From Termitomyces sp. T153 (taxonomy: Eukaryota; Basidiomycota; Agaricomycetes; Agaricales; Lyophyllaceae), in the NCBI GenBank assembly GCA_018296165.2, contig JACKQL020000187.1, positions 1 through 64,000 of the forward strand: 64,000 bases of DNA, read 5' to 3'. The notes beneath the pieces were generated by a model that was given only the letters and a program-made list of their open reading frames with translations, ran no database searches and was not told the origin of the DNA. A program made the position numbers and the translations under genes. Positions 57,749 to 64,000 of this stretch are shown in pieces; the first letter of the stretch is position 1, and every line of letters starts with the position of its first letter.

Positions 57749-59785
57749 ATGTCCAATCTTGCCTCTCAATTCAAAAAGACTATGATGGCCCACGCCTTCC
57801 TGGAACGTGTTGACCGATTGCTCACTATGGCTCATGCTTCCTTGGCAAAGGACCCTTGCTTGGTGGTCACCGCTATCTTTCAGACGTGGCTGCAGTGGTT
57901 CAAGACTGTGGGGAGTGGGGTTGAGTGGCCAGAGTTGGCGACTGTCGAGAAGGAGTGTCGCCAACTATATGAGCAGTACAAGGGGGAGGAATGGGTTCGC
58001 CCATTTGACATCCACTTTGTAAGTCTCTTCTTTTCTTCTCTTAGCAACATTCCTAATGTGATTGCTAGGCACTGGTCAATCCCTCCTTGGAGTTCCTAAT
58101 GAATGACCTTATGGCAGGAATGATGGTAAGTGCCCCAGCAGTCGCTAGCGCTAGCGACACTGCTAAGGTATGTCAGCTTTTTGAAGACTTGTCGCCAAAT
58201 GACCAGTTCTTCTTCCAGCACCCGGTAGGTGCATTAGAGGTGGCAAGGGGGGAGGGATGGAGCAAGGGTCATGGGGGCAAGGAGGCAGCAAATTGTGGGG
58301 ACATTCAAGAGGTGGGCCCCTCAACTCCCAAGGCAGCAGCTGGCGGCATCGCTAGGGGGTTGGCGATGTTGCCACGATTGGTAACAACCCTGAGGAGCAA
58401 AGGGAAGGGGAAGGCAAAGGCACGAGATGAGGAGGATGAGGATATTGAGGTGAGTCTTCTTCTTTTCTTTTTTGCTAACTCTTGGCGACAGTTGCTAACT
58501 GCTCTTGCAGGAACAAATTGAAGAAACGTTTACCGACAAGCACTTGGCAACCCTTCTTCATTGGCAAAAAGCCTTGACAGTGGTGGACACTGGCCTGGGA
58601 GCTGGGGTGAAGTTGGAGAAGGCAAAAGGAAAGGTAACGGTGTCGCTAGAGAAGCAACAAGAGTATAAGCGCACGCAAGGAGTGGTAAGCACTTAGCAAT
58701 TGTTTCTTTCTTTGTCACTAACAACTTCCTCTAGTGCAACAACTGCTGGGCCAATAATGACCCAGAGGGCTGCTGGTACCCCACGGGGGTCCAGCCCTGT
58801 TATTGTTGCAACAGCACAAGGAAAAGCTGCTCGCACAGTGGACGGTTGTTGAGGAGTACTGGCAGCAAGTTCGCTAAGAAGATAGCGACAAAGGCAGCGT
58901 CAGTAAGGAATGTGAGGGCTTTTGTGGAGTGACAGCGGGAGTTATCAAGAAGAAGAGAGCCCATTGGGATCAAGCCTTCTAGCTTGAGCTTGCCAACATT
59001 GCAGGAGGAGGTGACAAGTGGGAGTACCGGGGGCGCTAAGGCAAAGAGTAAGGAGTGGGTGGAGAGCGATGAGGATGGTGGCGACAATGGCGGCGACAAC
59101 AACAATGATGATGAAGTGCCTCTGGCACAAAAACAAGCAGCAAGTCCTGCGTCAGTCGCTAGCACTAAGCAACCCCAAACGGTCACTAGCAAGGAGGGAG
59201 AGGGGGATGTGGAGATGAGGGAGACAACTCCCTTAGCAATAGTCACTGAGGTGGAGCAGGAGGCAAGCAACATGGAGGTCGAGGGCAAGGAAGAGTTTGA
59301 GGCCACCCCAGCCACCATCAAGGAGGACGAGGAGGAGGAAAGGGCTGAGGAGGTCGAAGTCCAATGATGGGTAAGTTCTTTCCTTTTGCTATCTTCTTGA
59401 TCGCTAACTGCTTTGCTAGGGGACCTGGAGCGACACTCCATTGCGCCAGGTTGGCAATGACAAGCTGGAGTGGTTGGGCAAGGATCTGGGTTGGCTGACG
59501 CCACTAACATCAGTGGCGTTGCTAGCAGATTTTGACAATGACAAGAGGGCAGCAGGAGTGGAACGGCAGTTCTAGAGGGAGCTGGAGGCTGCCAGGGAGG
59601 AGTTGTTAGCGGTGCGGGCCCATTACACTGTTGCCAAGCAAACATTGGCAACTCTGGCAGGATATCGGCATGACTGTCAGGCCTTCCTGGCCTGGCAGGA
59701 GGAGAACAACATCAGGGAAGGAGACTGGGAGGAGGTGGAGGATCCAGTGGAGGTGCCTGACAATGACGCTGACCTCGACTCTTAG
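57749..59785 (+). pseudogene. Antisense spliced gene in the retroelement, Cys-motif protein
   Basis: Five exons in one frame: 57749-58018, 58069-58449, 58511-58684, 58735-59370, 59420-59785. All introns are 49-61 nt, GT-AG and phase 0. The product has an N-terminal helical region (FLERVDRLLTMAHASLAKDP, TWLQWFKTVGSGVEWPELAT), a basic segment (RSKGKGKAKARDEEDED), a cysteine cluster at the start of exon 4 (C-x2-C-x8-C-x8-C-x2-C-x6-C; CNNCWANNDPEGC, CYCCNSTRKSC), a long acidic part with many Glu/Asp and a C-terminal coiled-coil-like region (ELEAAREELLAVRAHYTVAK). In-frame stops at 58,930, 59,365 and 59,573 make the long form a pseudogene; the first would leave about 340 residues. The function is unknown; the cysteine cluster suggests metal and possibly nucleic-acid binding. 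It is convergent with pol and lies inside the element. Confidence 0.62.
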
Positions 59786-60226
59786 CACCAGTTGCCTCCT
59801 GTATATATATATTTTTTTTGTCAGTAACATGGACACAGACTAGCCCCCTTAAGGGGCCCCAAAAAAATGTCAAATACTTGGCCATAATTCAGAAACTCTG
59901 AGAGAAACCAAACAAAGAAAAGCAAGATCAATGGGGTATTATGCACTGGTGACTGTCACCTCATGCTAGCAATGCATGAAGGCAAATGCTCCGTAGATCA
60001 TCATGGCAAAATACCTCCAGAGGCGTGCTGAGCACTGGTGACAGAAGGGCCAAGCACAGCATTGAAACAAGAAAAGAATGTAAAGTAATGTGTCTGTGAA
60101 AGGCTTCTTAACTGAAGTAACAACAATGAAAGAGTAGCAAAAACAAAAGGACTTAATGTTTTTGTAAGGTATTCATGATAGTTTTTCTGGATAATAGGAG
60201 TTGGCACAATAAGAAACAAAGCAGAG
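59786..60226. other. Convergent intergenic spacer with palindrome
   Basis: Lies between the two converging reading frames. It contains a GC-rich palindrome (CCCCTTAAGGGG, near 59,846-59,858) next to a short A run and may be a 3' end signal for one or both transcripts. No LTR is present here, which is why the antisense gene is placed within the element. Confidence 0.4.
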
Positions 60227-61366
60227 TCAAGATAAGTTGCTAAGGCTTAGCAAAAGGTAGTTTTCTTCTTCACTGGTGACGTTGCCAGTATCGTCGTCAT
60301 TGATGAGTTCAGTTTGCTCCAGTTCTCTGAGTCGAGAGGTGTCGATGTTGAAAGCATTGCTAGGCACTGTTATGTGTTCTCTAGCAAAATAGGGGACTAA
60401 ACAAAAGGCGGCAATGGGACAATGCAGTACGGAGCCATCTAGTTCACAAATAATGTAAGCACCTCCACAGTTGCAAGAGATTACCACTAAGGGGCCTAGG
60501 TAACAAGGCTTCATCTTCTTGTTATGCATTACCTTGATTCTAGTATTCCTCATCAGTACAAGGTCGCCTGCTTTGAAGTTGTAATTGTGGATCGTAGCAG
60601 CGTGTTCTGTTTTGAAGCAAATGGCTGCTAGGTGACGAGCGCTAAGAACATGACTGTGAAGGTGGTCAAGATCCTCTTGGCAGCGTTGAAGATCAATCAC
60701 TTGGCAGGCTATGAGGTCTGTTGTCGACAATAGTGAGTTTGGTGGCGGTTGCAAATATGTTGCTTCTACTATGTCAGCTGGCAAGAGAGGGTGGGTACCA
60801 GTTGTTGCAAAGTAAGGGGAGCAACCCATTTGCTTGCGAACGGTAACCCATTCTGACCAAAATACAGAGTAAGTAGCAGTACTCCACCTGGACTGATCAC
60901 CATCAACCGCTTTGAAGAGGGCTTGGCAAACATCAAAATGGGGCCACTTGACTATTCCATTAGCATGCTTATTGTAACCAGAGATCTGGATGTGGTGCAA
61001 GTTATACTTCTTTGCCAAGTAGGTAACTGCCTTTAGGATGGGAGGTCCATTGTCGGTAACAATTTCACTAAGCACTCCCCAACGACAGATGACGTCCTTG
61101 TACAGCCACCTAGCAATAGCTTTGGTGTTTTCTCTGGCGAGCATATGAAACTCGGGGTAATGAGTTAGCAAACAACGTCCTTGAATGATATATTTGAACT
61201 TATTGGAGGGAGGCATGAACATGGTGTCCACGTATATCTTGCTGAACAAGGGCACTGGCATAGCAACAGTTGGTGGGATGAGAACTTTGGTCGTCTGGTG
61301 TATTTGGCAGAGGTGGCAAGTCCAAAGGTACCATACTATATCAGCGCTAACTTGAGGCCACCAAAA
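60227..61366 (-). pseudogene. Retroelement integrase, catalytic Glu lost
   Basis: Ty3-like integrase of an Agaricomycete-type element. The zinc-finger end CHLCQIHQTTK lies in 61,262-61,330, followed by the core: KIYVDTMFMPP, EIVTDNGPPILKAVTYLAKK, then GYNKHANGIVKWPHFDVCQA. In this lineage the last motif normally reads with Glu after GIV, so the third catalytic residue appears replaced by Lys; GAGCGG to AAGTGG are both CG decay products. The C-terminal part (HNYNFKAGDLVLMRNTRI, KMKPCYLGPLVVI) is full length. The frame is open for 344 codons. Confidence 0.8.
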
Positions 61367-62119
61367 TCATTCTAAAAGGGCTGAGCGAGTAGCGAAAAGT
61401 CCTCTATGACCCAAGTTGTCATGCATGGCTTTCAAGACCCATAAGTGGCTAGCAATAGGCATGAACAGCTTATGAGCGCCATCTCGACTTCTTTGCCAAA
61501 GTTTGCCTCTGGTAGTGAAGAACATAGAGGCATAGCAAATGAAAGTGGCATAGTCTTTGTTGCTAAGGCCCTTGGGTCTGACAAGATCGTGAAGCCATTT
61601 TTCAACTAGAAGTATGTGAGCATCGCTGGCAATAGCTTTGGCACTGCAAGGTATGTCACTATAAGTAGTGGTGCCATCATCTTGGAGAGGCTGAATATTG
61701 TCGCTGGTCGCTAACCGGGGGGCAGTGCTAGTGTCACTGGCAAAAGTCGCTAAAGGATGCAAATAATCATACTTGGCCAGAGGAGGTAGGCAATGGGAAG
61801 CCATGGAAACTTGGTGAAGTAGCGGCAGTGGTAGCTGAACTTGGTGAATGAACCCATGTAAGCGATCTATCCAATCCTCATAAATGGAGTTGTTGCTATT
61901 GTCAGCTGGAGGGTCACCAGGCTGTGGCGGGCATCGCAAAAGACCATTGGGGCCATGGAAAGTTCCTTTGACATGGACCAGCTCGAAGTGAAACATCAAA
62001 ATTGCCATAATCCAGCAGTTCATGCTAGCAGAAGGCTGGATGTCAGGGTTCTGAAGCATACCCTTAATGTAGCGAGTGTCGACTTCGATGATAAGGTTCC
62101 TAACACCAATGAGGTACAT
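61367..62119 (-). pseudogene. Retroelement RNase H and integrase zinc region
   Basis: RNase H end: VRNLIIEVDTRYIKGML, WIMAILMFHFELVHVKGTFH, GPNGLLRCP. Then a linker and the zinc-binding portion (HLWVLKAMHDNLGHRGLFAT). It is separated from the reverse transcriptase frame by a stop near 62,120-62,137. Confidence 0.78.
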
Positions 62120-62137
62120 CCATAAAGCTTGTAGCGC

Positions 62138-63313
62138 TCAATAAAGGCCATAGAGTTCCAACTTGGGCTGACTGAATCTGGCTTCTCTGTCATTTAGCAT
62201 AATCGATCCAAAGCAGTTGTAGCGGCGTTCCTTGTGATTGTTGCTAGTGCACTGGCAAAGGTAATATCCGACCACTATGTATGAGGTGTCCACTGCTAGG
62301 ATGACAGGGTCAGGCAATTCATAGTCGATAGGAACTAGGGGCTTAGCGTCTTGTAAGGCTTTCACAAGGTCACATTGAGCATTTATCTGGTCAGGGCCAA
62401 ACTCAAAAGGGATGCCAATGCAAGTAAGTTTTGTTAGGTTGTTGGCTCGATGGGCAAAGTTCTTGACAAAAATCCTAAGTACCCCAACTGTGCCCAAAAA
62501 GGCTTGGACTTCCGATAGTGACTTGCAAGGGCCCCACCACTCAATTAGGGCTAAGCAACTTTTGTCAGGGATTTGTCTGCTAGGAGTGCAAACATGACCT
62601 AGAATCTTGAAAGTCAGGGTGCAAAGAACAAGTTTGTGACCAGAAAAAGTGCCACCGCAATATTTCATTTGCTGGAGAACCCTGTTGAGAAGCTCAAAGA
62701 ACTCCCATAGCACTAGGCAAATGTTTGGATTAGCGGGATGCTTAGCAGGTTTACCATTAACGATCTTCCAGTCCTTGGGTCCTTTAACGCCAACGTTGTC
62801 AATAAAGCTGAGCACGTTATGGGGGATCTCTGGCTGCAAAATGAAAGTAATATCATTGTGAAAAATAGGCACAGAGTTGGTCCATCCCATCGGCAAGGTT
62901 ACTAAGCAAAGAGTGCCAAACGGAGTCTGGAATGTCATTAAGTCACGTGAAGCAGGGTCAATAAGTCGCTCATCATAGCCAATGTAGAGGTCGAGAGTGG
63001 CACCACAGATGCGTCCAGCAAAAGATTCTGCAACATGGTCTGGAAAGGGTGGTACTCCAGAATGGCAAATGGTGACATAGTTTAGCGGCTCAAGACTGTG
63101 CACAATTCTGAGCTTACCATTCTTCTTGAGAACACAAAACCATCTTGAGCGGTAAGCAGAGTTCAAAGGTTCGTAAACACCAGCGCTAATCTTGTCACAA
63201 ATAATCTCACATACTTCCTTTTCTAGTCCTGGGGGTATGGGGCAATTATGCTGGACCCACGGTATGTGCAGAATTGTTGGTATGCATACTGGCAGGAAAA
63301 AGTCGGGGCACAA
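62138..63313 (-). pseudogene. Retroelement reverse transcriptase, active site FIDN
   Basis: A 391-codon open frame. Fingers: ISAGVYEPLNSAYRSRWFCV, KKNGKLRIVHSLEPLNYVTI. First catalytic aspartate region: GATLDLYIGYDERL. The YxDD box reads SFIDNVGVKGP, so the second Asp is Asn; GACGAC to GACAAC is a CG to CA change. Thumb and connection: MKYCGGTFSGHKLVLC, SLSEVQAFLGTVGVLRIFV. RNase H begins PVILAVDTSYIVVGYYLCQC. Confidence 0.82.
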
Positions 63314-64000
63314 ACTTCCTCATTCGGAATCTTCCCAAGCAAAAGCTTTTTCCTGCTTGGCAACCATGTCAACTAGTACGTTGATTTTGCAGGTAGTGAG
63401 GAATCCTGTGTCATGGTCCTTAACAAGTTTTGCTTGTCATTCACTAGTGAATCGCTTTGTCAGGACAAAAGGTGGTGGATTTGGATTGAGCTGAGGGATT
63501 GTCGCTAGCAGATTGCCAATAATCTGGCACTTGATTCAGAAATCCTCGCTAACATGGCTGGCGACTGGTTTGGTTTTCATGGTGACAGGTTTGTACTTCT
63601 TCTTTACTTGAACTCCTCTTTGCTTAGGGGGTTTGTTAGCAACAAACTGAGCAGGGAATGGAATGTTAACATAGGTGGGGGTAGTGTCTGTAACATGTGT
63701 ATCAAGTGGTAAAGTCTGTCCAAGAATCAAGGGATGAGATGTATCAGCAGAAACCAGATAAGAACAAGGTGGAAGGGACAAATCAGATATGTTGCTAGCC
63801 ATAGCGTAAAGGTATGCTAGCGCAGGATTAGTCTGTGTGTCAGAATTAGTAAGTAAAATGTTGTTGTCCAAATCACAAGAAGCTATACAAGTCGCTAGAC
63901 CAGTTGAATGGTCATAGCTGATAACGATTGCTATGTTGCTATCTTCCTCATCCATGCCTTTGGCAATGAAAGCAACGGGGTGCTTCTGTTTTGAAGCAAA
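63314..64000 (-). pseudogene. Retroelement protease-RT linker, continues beyond window
   Basis: Open block 63,536-63,955 (SYDHSTGLATCIASCDLDNN, KQRGVQVKKKYKPVTMKTKP) and, after a stop, a degraded stretch 63,314-63,535. The protease and gag should lie beyond 64,000. The block is unusually rich in GCTAG/CGCTA-type sequence, as is the whole element. Confidence 0.6.

Noticed and set aside
58800..59651. 283-codon minus-strand open frame, Ser/Pro/Leu-rich
   Set aside because: It is the complement of the Glu/Asp-rich exon 4 of the plus-strand gene. It has no domain, and the plus-strand model has matching splice sites and phase.

Overview
The window is nuclear DNA of a mushroom-forming basidiomycete (Agaricomycetes). 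Evidence: short 46-80 nt introns, a MYND/DUF4470 protein, fungal-type kinase-like gene families, a KDZ transposon with CxC-type cysteine cluster, chromodomain Ty3/gypsy elements, Ty1/copia and Tc1 elements. The genus cannot be told from sequence alone. No prokaryotic, organellar or CRISPR features were seen.

Layout. Host-like DNA with ordinary CpG content lies at about 1.9-8.3 kb and 14.45-21.2 kb. It holds a seven-exon MYND/DUF4470 gene (+), a flavin-reductase-like gene (-), two broken kinase-like genes (+) and a tandem pair of Baeyer-Villiger monooxygenase genes (-), of which only the distal copy is intact. Nearly everything else is transposon relic. A chromodomain gypsy element (8.35-14.3 kb, -) separates the two kinase-like pieces and is bracketed by a 127-bp direct repeat. 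A 5'-truncated copia with one LTR covers 20.9-23.25 kb, followed by BTB and F-box relics. Second, decayed copies of both kinase-like families face each other at 27.7-30.9 kb. At 32.4-39 kb are a Cys-motif gene relic, a tandem array of tRNA-like units, and an LTR plus gag start. A KDZ transposase (39.8-44.45 kb, +) is split by a solo LTR. A second gypsy (44.7-50.1 kb, -) is split by another LTR. A Tc1 (50.1-51.3 kb), an acidic repeat protein (51.5-53 kb) and a second tRNA-like array (53.5-54.3 kb) follow.

The last 7.5 kb belong to a younger retroelement: pol on the minus strand (60.2 kb to the window edge), a convergent five-exon gene on the plus strand (57.7-59.8 kb), then a 1.07-kb LTR in minus orientation (56.45-57.52 kb). 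An intron-containing antisense gene inside an LTR element is the most unusual organisation here.

A theme through the window is CpG erosion. Transposon and relic DNA has almost no CG and is rich in TG/CA, the footprint expected from cytosine methylation followed by deamination. In several enzymes the eroded sites coincide with catalytic codons.
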